A DNA stretch of 32,868 nt, taken from the NCBI GenBank assembly GCA_003152055.1, contig PLZH01000108.1:1-32868 (forward strand), in the 5' to 3' direction. Below the pieces are notes generated by a model. The model was not told where the DNA came from. It saw only the letters and a list, made by a program, of their open reading frames with translations, and did not search any database. The stretch is from Burkholderiales bacterium (GTDB lineage Bacteria > Pseudomonadota > Gammaproteobacteria > Burkholderiales > Burkholderiaceae_C). Below, in pieces: positions 7,860 to 15,147 of the stretch (its first letter is position 1; every line of letters starts with the position of its first letter). The position numbers and the translations under genes are program-made.

Positions 7860-8120
7860 TCAATTGGCGGTCTGACGCATGCGAACCCAGTGCGCTTCCC
7901 AGAATTCGTCCGGGACCCCAGCCTCGCCGGGTGCGTGATATCCGGCCAATTGGGCCTCGGTCGTCGGCAAGGTTGGATTCGGGGCGCTCCCGCTCGCCCG
8001 CACCTTGCTTGGAGGCGCGGTTTCGGAGACGCTAGCATTCATGTCGGAGCGCTGGTCACTCTGCGTCGGCCGCTGAGCGGCCGGCGTAGCGCTGATCCCG
8101 TCAGTCAGAGTCTTGTCCAT
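7860..8120 (-). CDS. Small hypothetical protein between metF and cyclo-ligase
   Basis: 86 aa. The ATG at 8120 has a good upstream AGGCAGAGG-type ribosome-binding site, which decides this start over a longer frame from 8213. The N-terminal 55 residues are Ser/Pro/Thr/Ala-rich and probably disordered. The C-terminus is more structured-looking (GEAGVPDEFWEAHWVRMR). I do not recognise a family. It lies 89 nt after metF and 40 nt before the cyclo-ligase, so it is likely part of that folate operon. Confidence 0.5.
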   Translation of the reverse strand: MDKTLTDGISATPAAQRPTQSDQRSDMNASVSETAPPSKVRASGSAPNPTLPTTEAQLAGYHAPGEAGVPDEFWEAHWVRMRQTAN

Positions 8121-8209
8121 GGCGTGACCTCTGCCTTTCGGTGGATGGCCAGCAGAACGCCAGCCGTTGCTCAAGCCCGAAACAAGTCTCTCACTTCCAC
8201 ATGGGATGT

Positions 8210-9139
8210 TCAAGAGGTCGTCTGTACTTCGAATCCGTTACCGTTTCGGTTCCAGTCGAAGCGACCATCGGCCACGGCATACGACCAGTCCGCCGATTTC
8301 TTCAGACCGCCCAGGGGGTACATGTGAACACCGGCGATGCCGCAGGCCGCATCGCGTGCCTTATATGCAGCGAGGTCGTAGACGAGGCGGTCAGGAGCGG
8401 AGACGGTCAGAAGCCTGGCGACGTTCATCGCTTGGCGGGTGATGAATTTCATGGACGGGCCGATGCCGCAGGCCTTGGCGTGGGCAAGCAGAGTCTTGAC
8501 TGTGGCCAGTCCCGGGATGCCGATATGAATGGGCAATTTGTTCCCTTCGGCCTGGATTCGCTTGTCCCACGCAATGATGGGCTCGGCCTCGAAACAGAAC
8601 TGCGTCACAAGGTACAGGCGCGCGTCCGTTCGACGCGCGAATTCGTTTTTCCAGCGCAGCGCCTTGCGAATGCCTTCGTCGGAGATATCGGGGCATCCTT
8701 CCGGGTGGCCGGCCAGACCGATCGTGCGAATCCCGTAGCGGTCAAAGAGCCCGGTCTCCAAGAGTTGCATCGAATCCGTGAAGTCGCCCACCGGGGCGGG
8801 CACCGAGCCGCCGATCAATAGCACGCGCGAGACGTTGGCTTCGCTGTGCAACCTTTCGAGACTTGCCTCAAGAAACATTCGGCTAGGGATGCTGCGTGCG
8901 GCGATATGCGGCACCGGCTCGAACCCTTCGCGCCGCAGTCGCGTCGCAAGGGCAATCGTCGCCTCGAAATCGGAGCCGGGAAGAAAAGTGATGTAGATGG
9001 GCGTGCCGCGGCGGACGCACTCGCCGAAGTTTGCAATCTTGCCCGCTGAATTGGGCGTCGTCTCGAGCGAGAAGCCCGACATCAAATCAATGATGTCTTG
9101 TCGTTCGTCCTGCTGAACTGCCAGTGCCGCACCCATCAT
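8210..9139 (-). CDS. metF: Methylenetetrahydrofolate reductase-like protein
   Basis: 309 aa from the ATG at 9139, with GGGGAG upstream; the frame extends further but the family fold begins here. Seen features of the MetF TIM barrel: SLETTPNSAGKI near the N-terminus, the VPHIAARSIPSR segment, VLLIGG, YLVTQFCFEAEPI and GIPGLATVKTLLAHAKACGIG. The enzyme interconverts 5-methyl-THF and 5,10-methylene-THF using FAD. In this island it would run in the oxidative direction, taking methyl-THF made by the corrinoid methyltransferases towards FolD. MetF2-type paralogs play this role in chloromethane-degrading methylotrophs. It heads a minus-strand operon with the small protein and cyclo-ligase. Confidence 0.85.
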   Translation of the reverse strand: MMGAALAVQQDERQDIIDLMSGFSLETTPNSAGKIANFGECVRRGTPIYITFLPGSDFEATIALATRLRREGFEPVPHIAARSIPSRMFLEASLERLHSEANVSRVLLIGGSVPAPVGDFTDSMQLLETGLFDRYGIRTIGLAGHPEGCPDISDEGIRKALRWKNEFARRTDARLYLVTQFCFEAEPIIAWDKRIQAEGNKLPIHIGIPGLATVKTLLAHAKACGIGPSMKFITRQAMNVARLLTVSAPDRLVYDLAAYKARDAACGIAGVHMYPLGGLKKSADWSYAVADGRFDWNRNGNGFEVQTTS

Positions 9140-9290
9140 GTCCGTCTCGCTCCCCGACTTCGGGTGTCGGATACCCAAGCGGAATCGCTTGGAAATATCG
9201 TAGTGGAGTGGTGGACGTGGAGGTATGTATTCTCGGCATGCCTCCTCGGCGTCTGGCGTTGGGCTGGACCGAGTCAAGCGCGCTGCGGCG

Positions 9291-10001
9291 TCAGCCGAAC
9301 GACGGCCAGCCCTTCCAGCCGGCAACGATGTCAAGTCGGTAGTTGCGGCTATTGGAGGGGACGTCCCAGCGCAAATACAAGTCGCCCATGAAGAAGTAGA
9401 TCTTCCGATTCGAATGCGCAGTACTTCGACTGGGCCACTCTACATAGACTCCGGCTCTGGGCGCGAGGACCAGCCCATCCTTCCAGTCGTCCGCGATCTT
9501 GCGCGGAAAGCCCGGGTCTGGAGACGCCGGCCAGTGAGCGCCGACGCTCCAGCGCGCATAGTCGTGTCCCCGGAATCCATATATGACGCCTTCCCCTCCG
9601 GGGAGCTGCCCGTATACCGGCGTGAAGTCACCTTTCGAAAAGCCACCTGGAAGCAGCTCGGCCGCCGCCATCTTGTCCGCCAGCACCTCGCGGCGGTCAA
9701 GGTCCCATACGACAACGTGTGACTGGCCCGAGAAAAAGAAGAAAGCCTTGCGCGGCCAGGCGGGAACTCGGAGCGCACCGCGCAGGCCGCTATCCGGGAA
9801 CGCCTCGAGAAGACCGGGCCAATCGGCGGCGATATCGCGCGGATAGCCATCACACAGCTTCTCGTCAATCACGTCCCACGACAAATATTGCCGGTTCTTG
9901 AAGAAGTACAGCTTGGGGCCGGGAGGATCACCTTCGACGTACGGCGCTTCGAGAAAGAGCACCCCGTCGGGGGACATGACCGAGTTGTTGGCGGCGCTCA
10001 T
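9291..10001 (-). CDS. Hemopexin-repeat protein
   Basis: About 236 aa from the ATG at 10001; an ATG at 9977 is an alternative and no clear ribosome-binding site is visible. Four blade-like repeats can be read, each with an aromatic strand followed by a W-D or R-W turn: KLYFFKNRQYLSWD, AFFFFSGQSHVVVWD, IYGFRGHDYARW and KIYFFMGDLYLRWD. Repeats one, three and four continue with a Tyr/Phe-Pro-R-x-I/L-x-x-x-W element typical of hemopexin. No signal peptide is visible, so it may be cytoplasmic. Bacterial hemopexin-repeat proteins are scarce and their ligands are mostly unknown; binding of haem, another tetrapyrrole or metal is only a possibility. Confidence 0.8.
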   Translation of the reverse strand: MSAANNSVMSPDGVLFLEAPYVEGDPPGPKLYFFKNRQYLSWDVIDEKLCDGYPRDIAADWPGLLEAFPDSGLRGALRVPAWPRKAFFFFSGQSHVVVWDLDRREVLADKMAAAELLPGGFSKGDFTPVYGQLPGGEGVIYGFRGHDYARWSVGAHWPASPDPGFPRKIADDWKDGLVLAPRAGVYVEWPSRSTAHSNRKIYFFMGDLYLRWDVPSNSRNYRLDIVAGWKGWPSFG

Positions 10002-10078
10002 GTCACACGGGGCCAAGCGTACGGCGAGCGAGCACTATCCACAGGTCGCGAGCTGACGAGGCGGACAATCGAAGCGCT

Positions 10079-11407
10079 CTATCCCGCGATGGACTGTGAC
10101 GTCATCTCGGGCCAATCGAGTGTCGACGGAGCGGCTTCCGACCCTGACCGGGTGTTCAAGCGAACTTTCGGCGGCGCTGAAGTCGTTTCCGCATCGAAGG
10201 TGATCTCGCCCCGAAGCGCAAGCTCCCGGCGCGCGGACAAGTAGGCGGCCGGCATGTTGACCGCGTCCACGGCGATGAGCTGCCCAGCCTTTCGGTAGAG
10301 CAAGGCAAAGCGCCCCTCGCGTCGATCGCCGCGCTCGACGATTTCGTCGTAGCCGTCGAAGAGGCCGGCCGACTGCAGTTTGAATTCGTACTGGTGCGAC
10401 CAGAACCAGGGCACGCGTCGGTACGCCAGATCGCCGCCGCTCATGCAGACCGCTGCAACCGTCGCCTGGTCGATGGCGTTTTGTACCGACTCCAGGCGAA
10501 CTCGCCGCGCAAAAAGCGCGTTCTCATGACGCGTGCAGTCGCCCGCAGCATAGATGTTCGGATCGGAGGTCCGACCACGCTCATCCACTGAGACGCCGTC
10601 GTCGCAGGTCAGTCCCGCTTCGCGGGCGAGCTGGTCGTTCGGCACGGCACCAATGCCCACGACGGCGACGTCTGCCTCGATGGCGCCCCCCTCGCACAAA
10701 ACTGATTCGAGACGTCCGGCGCCGGAAAACGCGACCACCTTCGACCGGCATCGCAAATCCACGCCTCGCGACCGATGCACGCCGGCCATGAAATCGGAGA
10801 GGCCGGGCGTCGTGACCCGGCTCAGAATCCGGTCGTCGATCTCGAGCAGCGTGACCTTGATGCCCGCCGACGCCGCGGTCGCCGCGACTTCGAGGCCAAG
10901 GTAACCGGCGCCGACGACCGAGAGTCGACAGCCTGCCGTCAATTCGTTGCGTAGCCGCAATGCGTCGTCGACGGTGCGCAGGTAGTGGACGCCGGACCGC
11001 GTTGCCCCGGGCACCGGCAGGACGCGCGGCCGACTCCCGGTTGCCAGGAGCAGTTTGTCGTAGTACAGAAAGTCGCCACCCGCGAGGCGGAGCCTCGCCC
11101 GGTTCCGGTCTATCTCCTCGACGCGGACACCCGGCCGCATTTCGATCGCCTGGGATTCGAAATAGGATTGCGGCCTGAAGTACAGCCTGTCCTCGGATTG
11201 CTCTGCCGAGAGAAACTTCTTCGAGAGTGGCGGCCGCATGTATGGCAAGCGCTGCTCGTCACCCAGAACGACCAGACGGCCTCGAAAACCTCGCTCGCGC
11301 AGCGTGCTGGCAGCCTGGACGCCGGCTTGCCCGGCGCCCACGATAACGAAGGTCTCGTCGAAATGGCGTCGTGCGCCTGCAGCGCGCAAGGGGGTGATCT
11401 GACTCAT
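10079..11407 (-). CDS. FAD-dependent NAD(P)H:ferredoxin-reductase-like oxidoreductase
   Basis: 442 aa. It has the two-dinucleotide-fold layout of the CamA/BphA4/ThcD ferredoxin and rubredoxin reductases: GAGQAG at residues 24-29 for FAD, PYMRPPLSK, ATGSRPR near 122-128, GAGYLG at 166-171 for NAD(P)H, and a C-terminal YAAGDC FAD motif followed by the WFWSHQY reductase segment. No partner ferredoxin gene is adjacent. The nearest [2Fe-2S] proteins are the ferredoxin domains of the two ASKHA proteins and the CDGSH protein. The gene is divergent from the corrinoid operon, sharing a 355-nt promoter region. A role as the electron source for corrinoid reactivation is inference. Confidence 0.9.
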   Translation of the reverse strand: MSQITPLRAAGARRHFDETFVIVGAGQAGVQAASTLRERGFRGRLVVLGDEQRLPYMRPPLSKKFLSAEQSEDRLYFRPQSYFESQAIEMRPGVRVEEIDRNRARLRLAGGDFLYYDKLLLATGSRPRVLPVPGATRSGVHYLRTVDDALRLRNELTAGCRLSVVGAGYLGLEVAATAASAGIKVTLLEIDDRILSRVTTPGLSDFMAGVHRSRGVDLRCRSKVVAFSGAGRLESVLCEGGAIEADVAVVGIGAVPNDQLAREAGLTCDDGVSVDERGRTSDPNIYAAGDCTRHENALFARRVRLESVQNAIDQATVAAVCMSGGDLAYRRVPWFWSHQYEFKLQSAGLFDGYDEIVERGDRREGRFALLYRKAGQLIAVDAVNMPAAYLSARRELALRGEITFDAETTSAPPKVRLNTRSGSEAAPSTLDWPEMTSQSIAG

Positions 11408-11762
11408 TGCAAGAATGCGTTTCGCAACTTGTCACGCGGAGCGGGTGTCGTTCGCGTGCAGGGATCGAAAGGCAGATTCATGAGGTAGCGCGGAAGGTGC
11501 TGACTGCAGCGGTTACGGTCGAGTCTGGCGGCAATGACCAATCAGGCACTGGGGCACCCCGCATCACTTTTGCAAGGCAGCCATGCGTACGCCGCGGCAC
11601 AAGCGGCGAGTTGGCCCTTGCCAGGGGATGGCCGCATGACATACGGGGAACAGGCCTCGTCGGCTTCATCTCGAAACGGTCTCACTGAACGCTGGACGGA
11701 CAGGATATTTCGGATATATTACCACAAGCGGTCCTTCTGCGGGGTCGCCATCGAGGAGTTCC
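11408..11762 (+). other. Divergent regulatory region between the flavoprotein and the corrinoid operon
   Basis: 355 nt without a convincing gene. It separates the minus-strand flavoprotein from the plus-strand methyltransferase operon. It holds a promoter-like pair (11693-11720) and a tandem GGATAT repeat at 11703 and 11712, inside an AT-rich ATAT-N5-ATAT element. That element overlaps the predicted -10 and could be bound by the GntR-type regulator encoded at 18919. No B12-box or other riboswitch signature was recognised. Confidence 0.4.
11693..11720 (+). promoter_or_regulatory. Candidate sigma70 promoter of the methyltransferase operon
   Basis: TGGACG (11693-11698) and TATATT (11715-11720) are separated by 16 nt, giving a 5' leader of roughly 35 nt before the ATG at 11763, which has GAGGA as its ribosome-binding site. 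The -10 lies in the only AT-rich patch of the region. Confidence 0.4.
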
Positions 11763-12068
11763 ATGGCAACCTTTCAGGTGACGTATTGGCAGGAGATCCC
11801 CTCCCAGGTCGACGCGCGCGAAGGCCGCGACAAGCCGCACAAGGAGATGCTCAGTCCGCGCTTCCAGGAGCTGATCGACATCGTCGCATCAGCCCGGAAA
11901 ATGGGCGGCGCCGACGACTACATCTCAGGGTGGAGCAAGGGTGCCAAGGAAGTGCGCGATGGCGGCGCCGCCGACGTCGCCAAGGCCGTCACTGCCGAAC
12001 TCGAAGCGCGCTTCGATGAGATCCGGACGGCGGCGCTCGCCAAATCGAAGGAAGCAGGCAGCGCTTAG
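11763..12068 (+). CDS. Small PF13769-like ('virulence factor' family) protein
   Basis: 101 aa, ATG preceded by GAGGA. The sequence starts with a YWQEIPSQVDA element, then LSPRFQELIDIVA, then DDYISGWSKG, and an Ala/Glu-rich C-terminal helix. This resembles the short family named 'virulence factor' (PF13769), a name with little functional meaning. From memory, members often sit next to folate/corrinoid methyltransferase genes in proteobacteria; that association should be checked. It is the first gene of the operon here. The function is unknown; a small chaperone or adaptor for the methyltransferase complex is conceivable. Confidence 0.65.
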   Translation: MATFQVTYWQEIPSQVDAREGRDKPHKEMLSPRFQELIDIVASARKMGGADDYISGWSKGAKEVRDGGAADVAKAVTAELEARFDEIRTAALAKSKEAGSA

Positions 12069-12116
12069 GCGTTCTTGTATTTGGCAAGTATATTCTTTGT
12101 CGCTCCAGCCGAGAAA

Positions 12117-12863
12117 ATGGCCTTGATGCCTCAGGTGACAGGACGCATGCCTTCGACGCCGATGGCGATGCCGCCCGAGCACTTCGGCGTGCGTTACTTC
12201 GAGCCGATGCCGCCTGCGGTTCGCTTCGAGCGGATCCTGCGCATTCAAGGCTACTCGGACCTCGACCGCGTGCGTCCTGCCATCTCAAGCGCTGCTCGTG
12301 ACATGGCCGGCCTCGCGTCATCGCTGAGCCGACCGCGGACGGCTTACCGGTATGTGCCGGTTCGCTCGCTCAGCGACGAGGCGCTCGAACTGGAAGCCGG
12401 CGAACGATTTTTCTGTCGGGCCTTTGCTTCGCGCCTCGCGAACTGCTTCGAGGTTGCCCCGGTACTGATCGGCATTGGCGCAGCGGTCGGCCAGCGGATC
12501 GTCGATCTCACCGATGCGGGCGACTTGCTTGAGGCCGTGCTTCTGGAAACGGCAGGGTGGCTCTGCATCGAGGACGCAACGCGTCAGTTCACGTCGCATC
12601 TGCGCGAGGAAGTTGCAACTCGCGACTGCCGCATCACGTCGCGACTGGGACCGGGCTATTCGTACCGGCTGGGAAACGACGAGGTGATCTGGCCTCTCGA
12701 GGAACAGCCGGGCCTGTTCGGCCTGTTCGGCAACGCCGAATTGCCTGTATCGCTCATGTCGAGTTGCGCCATGAGTCCGAAATTGTCGCGGTCCGGCCTC
12801 TACGGCGTCGGGCCGCTCAGATTGGCGCCGCTGCCGCTGCGCGCAGCCTTATTACTCAACTAA
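12117..12863 (+). CDS. Free-standing MetH-activation-domain-like protein
   Basis: About 248 aa from the ATG at 12117; the ribosome-binding site is weak. It resembles the C-terminal S-adenosylmethionine-binding reactivation domain of methionine synthase. Seen: FERILRIQGY near the N-terminus, a helical middle with GIGAAVGQRI, and R176-L-G-P-G-Y181, which keeps the R-x3-G-Y pattern that binds SAM in MetH, followed by WPLEEQPGLFGLF and a segment matching the end of that domain. MetH uses this domain for reductive methylation of inactive cob(II)alamin. As a separate protein just upstream of MT2 it could reactivate or remethylate the operon's corrinoid protein. It ends 8 nt before the MT2 start. 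Confidence 0.75.
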   Translation: MALMPQVTGRMPSTPMAMPPEHFGVRYFEPMPPAVRFERILRIQGYSDLDRVRPAISSAARDMAGLASSLSRPRTAYRYVPVRSLSDEALELEAGERFFCRAFASRLANCFEVAPVLIGIGAAVGQRIVDLTDAGDLLEAVLLETAGWLCIEDATRQFTSHLREEVATRDCRITSRLGPGYSYRLGNDEVIWPLEEQPGLFGLFGNAELPVSLMSSCAMSPKLSRSGLYGVGPLRLAPLPLRAALLLN

Positions 12864-12871
12864 GGAACGTC

Positions 12872-13900
12872 ATGAAGATTGCAGGAGACGGCCTGGTCAT
12901 CATTGGGGAGAACTTCAATGCGACCCGCAAGATCAAGATCTCGAGTCCCAAAGTCGTTCAGCAGGATGGCAAGGTCGGAATCGGGTACGTCGATCTCGAT
13001 GGGAACAAACGCGTGCTCGACGTCACTTCGAGCATTCCGCAGGATCCGAACAAGCGCAACGGCTTCAATATTCCCCACATAGGGATCGCTTGCCGCAGCA
13101 AGGACATGAACTACATAAGGTGGGCGATCAAGAATCAGGAGCGTCACGGGGCTCACATCATCGACCTCTGCGTCGACGAGATGTCGGTCTATCCGCAAGA
13201 GCGCTTCGAGTGGATGGCCTGGCTTGTGAAGACCGCGCAGTCGATCACCGACTCGGTACTCTCCATCGACTCGTCGGATCCGGCGACGATCCGCGCCGGG
13301 CTCGAGGCACACGATGCATCGAAGAGTCGCCCGGCGATCAATTCCGTCAATCTGGAACTCGGCCGACAGGTTCTCGTCGACATGGCCAAGGAACGCAACG
13401 CGGTGCTGTTCGCGAACGCAAGCGGACAAAACGGCATGCCTCAGGACGCGGAGCAGCGGGTGGAGAACCTCGAAGGCTGCATGGCGATGATGGACAAGGG
13501 CGGCATTCCCATGGACGATCGCTACCTCGATCCTCTGGTCTTTCCCATTGGCGCGGGCCCCGACTTCGGACGGCACTATCTGGACGCAGTCCGCACCATA
13601 CGCGAACGCTATCCAGACGTTCACATCTTCGGCGGTCACAGCAACGTCTCGTTCGGACTCCCCGAGCGCAAGACGCTCAACTTCACCTTCGTGGCGTTGT
13701 CGATCGTCGCTGGTTGCGACGCATTGATGATCGATCCCATCATGAACCCGTCAAGCGAGTTCAACGATTTCATGTTCGCGGCCAACGCGCTCACAGGCAA
13801 GGACGAGTATTCCGTCAAGTACCTGAAGTACGCCCGCGCTCGCATGGCTGACGCCAAGAAAGCGACAGCCGCGAAAGCGTTGACGACCGCCGTTGCGTGA
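12872..13900 (+). CDS. Pterin-dependent corrinoid methyltransferase (MT2; MtrH/AcsE/MtvA-like)
   Basis: 342 aa from the ATG at 12872, with AAGGA upstream. It is a DHPS-type TIM barrel: IGENFNATRK at 11-20, HIIDLCVDE with D98, SIDSSDP at 131-137, PAINS with N157, DPLVFPIG with D220, and HSNVSFGLP with N258. These match the pterin-binding Asp and Asn positions of AcsE/MtvA-type methyltransferases. The protein would transfer methyl from the corrinoid protein to tetrahydrofolate. It is longer than AcsE-type enzymes (about 260-300 aa), mainly through an insertion at residues 21-75. It is followed by the UroD-type methyltransferase and the corrinoid protein, as in Mtv/Mto operons. Confidence 0.85.
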   Translation: MKIAGDGLVIIGENFNATRKIKISSPKVVQQDGKVGIGYVDLDGNKRVLDVTSSIPQDPNKRNGFNIPHIGIACRSKDMNYIRWAIKNQERHGAHIIDLCVDEMSVYPQERFEWMAWLVKTAQSITDSVLSIDSSDPATIRAGLEAHDASKSRPAINSVNLELGRQVLVDMAKERNAVLFANASGQNGMPQDAEQRVENLEGCMAMMDKGGIPMDDRYLDPLVFPIGAGPDFGRHYLDAVRTIRERYPDVHIFGGHSNVSFGLPERKTLNFTFVALSIVAGCDALMIDPIMNPSSEFNDFMFAANALTGKDEYSVKYLKYARARMADAKKATAAKALTTAVA

Positions 13901-13944
13901 TGCTGGCCACGCGGTTAGTCAATCAACAGTACTAGGAGACCATC

Positions 13945-15114
13945 ATGAAGGAACTGCTTCCCCGGGAGCGATTCATCCGAACCTTGCGTCGCGAACCGGT
14001 CGATCGCGTCACGACGCTCTACCGGATGAAACACGAGGCGAAGGAGAAAATCGGTCGCGTCTTCGGCGTCGAAAATACCGGCACGGGCCTGGGCCACGAC
14101 CCGACGCTGGAGCTCAGGCTCGGCAACGACGCGATCATCTACCAGATCGGCATCAATGCGGAGTTCTCACACCGCCCCATTGCCATCGGAGAGACTTGGT
14201 ACAACCACTTCGGCGTGGGCTATGGCAAGAGCGGTCTGGAAGGCCGCACGCCGGAGGAATTCAAGGAGTTCATGAAGACCCAGGAGTATTGGGGGCCGGC
14301 CAAGGTTGTGCCCGAAAACTTCCCGAAGAGCCATCCCGTCACCTCGATGGAGGCCCTTAAGAACTACAAGTGGCCTGACCCGAACGACCGTCGCCTCCTG
14401 GATCCCATCAAGACGCTGTGCGACCAGTATCAAAAGGACTATTTCATCATCGTCGACCTGTCGTCGACCTTGATCGAGGCGGCTTACGCGCACATCGTCG
14501 GCACGCAGAACTTCTTTCTGATGACGCATGACGAGCCTGAGCTTATCGCCGGCGTTCTGGACGGCCTCACCGAGTACTACACCGCGCTCGGCCGCAATGC
14601 GATCAAGGAAGGCGCCGACATGATCCGCGTCGGCGACGACGTCGGCGCCCAGCAGTCGATGCTGCTCTCGCCGAAGTCCTGGCGCGAACTGGCGAAGCCG
14701 CGTTTCAAATTCATGTTTCAGGAATTCAAGAAGGAAAACCCCGACATCCTTTTCAAGTTCCACTCCTGTGGCGACTACTCGCCGATCCTGCCCGACGAGA
14801 TCGAGCTGGGGGCGCACGTGAGCGGTCTGATGCAGCCGACGGGTGGCCTGAAGGATCAGGAGGCGATCAAGCGAAAGTTCGGTGGCGACATCGTGCTCGC
14901 GGGCGGTTTCGACGTGCAGCGAATCCTGCCGCGAGGGCAGGTAGAGGACGTCCGCAAGGGGGTGTTCGAGTGCTTCAAGAATCTCGCCCCTGGTGGCGGC
15001 TATGTGTTTTGTCCTTCGCACTACATCATGGCCGACGTCCCGATCCAGAACATCATGGCAATGTTCGAAGCGCAGAAGGATTTCGGCGTGTACGGCAAGT
15101 ACCCGCTGAACTGA
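13945..15114 (+). CDS. UroD-family corrinoid methyltransferase (MT1; MtvB/MtoB/CmuA-domain-like)
   Basis: 389 aa, ATG preceded by AGGAG at good spacing. It belongs to the uroporphyrinogen-decarboxylase-like methyltransferases. The zinc site is visible as H273-x-C275 (KFHSCGDYSP) and C356 (YVFCPSHY). GDDVGAQQS at 230-238, a SPKSWRELAKP helix start and LAGGFDVQ-ILPRG at 318-331 also fit the family. In this group the zinc activates the methyl donor or acceptor, and the methyl goes to cob(I)alamin of the partner protein. Within the operon this enzyme should set substrate choice. Relatives demethylate methoxy-aromatics, halomethanes and methanol or methylamine (as the MtaA/MtbA transferases), so the substrate stays open. 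It lies between MT2 and the corrinoid protein. Confidence 0.88.
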   Translation: MKELLPRERFIRTLRREPVDRVTTLYRMKHEAKEKIGRVFGVENTGTGLGHDPTLELRLGNDAIIYQIGINAEFSHRPIAIGETWYNHFGVGYGKSGLEGRTPEEFKEFMKTQEYWGPAKVVPENFPKSHPVTSMEALKNYKWPDPNDRRLLDPIKTLCDQYQKDYFIIVDLSSTLIEAAYAHIVGTQNFFLMTHDEPELIAGVLDGLTEYYTALGRNAIKEGADMIRVGDDVGAQQSMLLSPKSWRELAKPRFKFMFQEFKKENPDILFKFHSCGDYSPILPDEIELGAHVSGLMQPTGGLKDQEAIKRKFGGDIVLAGGFDVQRILPRGQVEDVRKGVFECFKNLAPGGGYVFCPSHYIMADVPIQNIMAMFEAQKDFGVYGKYPLN

Positions 15115-15147
15115 GAAGACGAACGACAGCGAATCAGGAGCGCCTCC

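Noticed and set aside
11408-11762. Possible cobalamin riboswitch ahead of the corrinoid operon
   Set aside because: I looked for the B12 box and the usual conserved core and did not find them; the leader after the predicted promoter is only about 40 nt, too short for this riboswitch.
12557-12871. Upstream in-frame extension of the MT2 gene
   Set aside because: The extension overlaps the MetH-activation-like gene, is low-complexity and Arg-rich, and the ATG at 12872 has a proper ribosome-binding site and starts the family fold.
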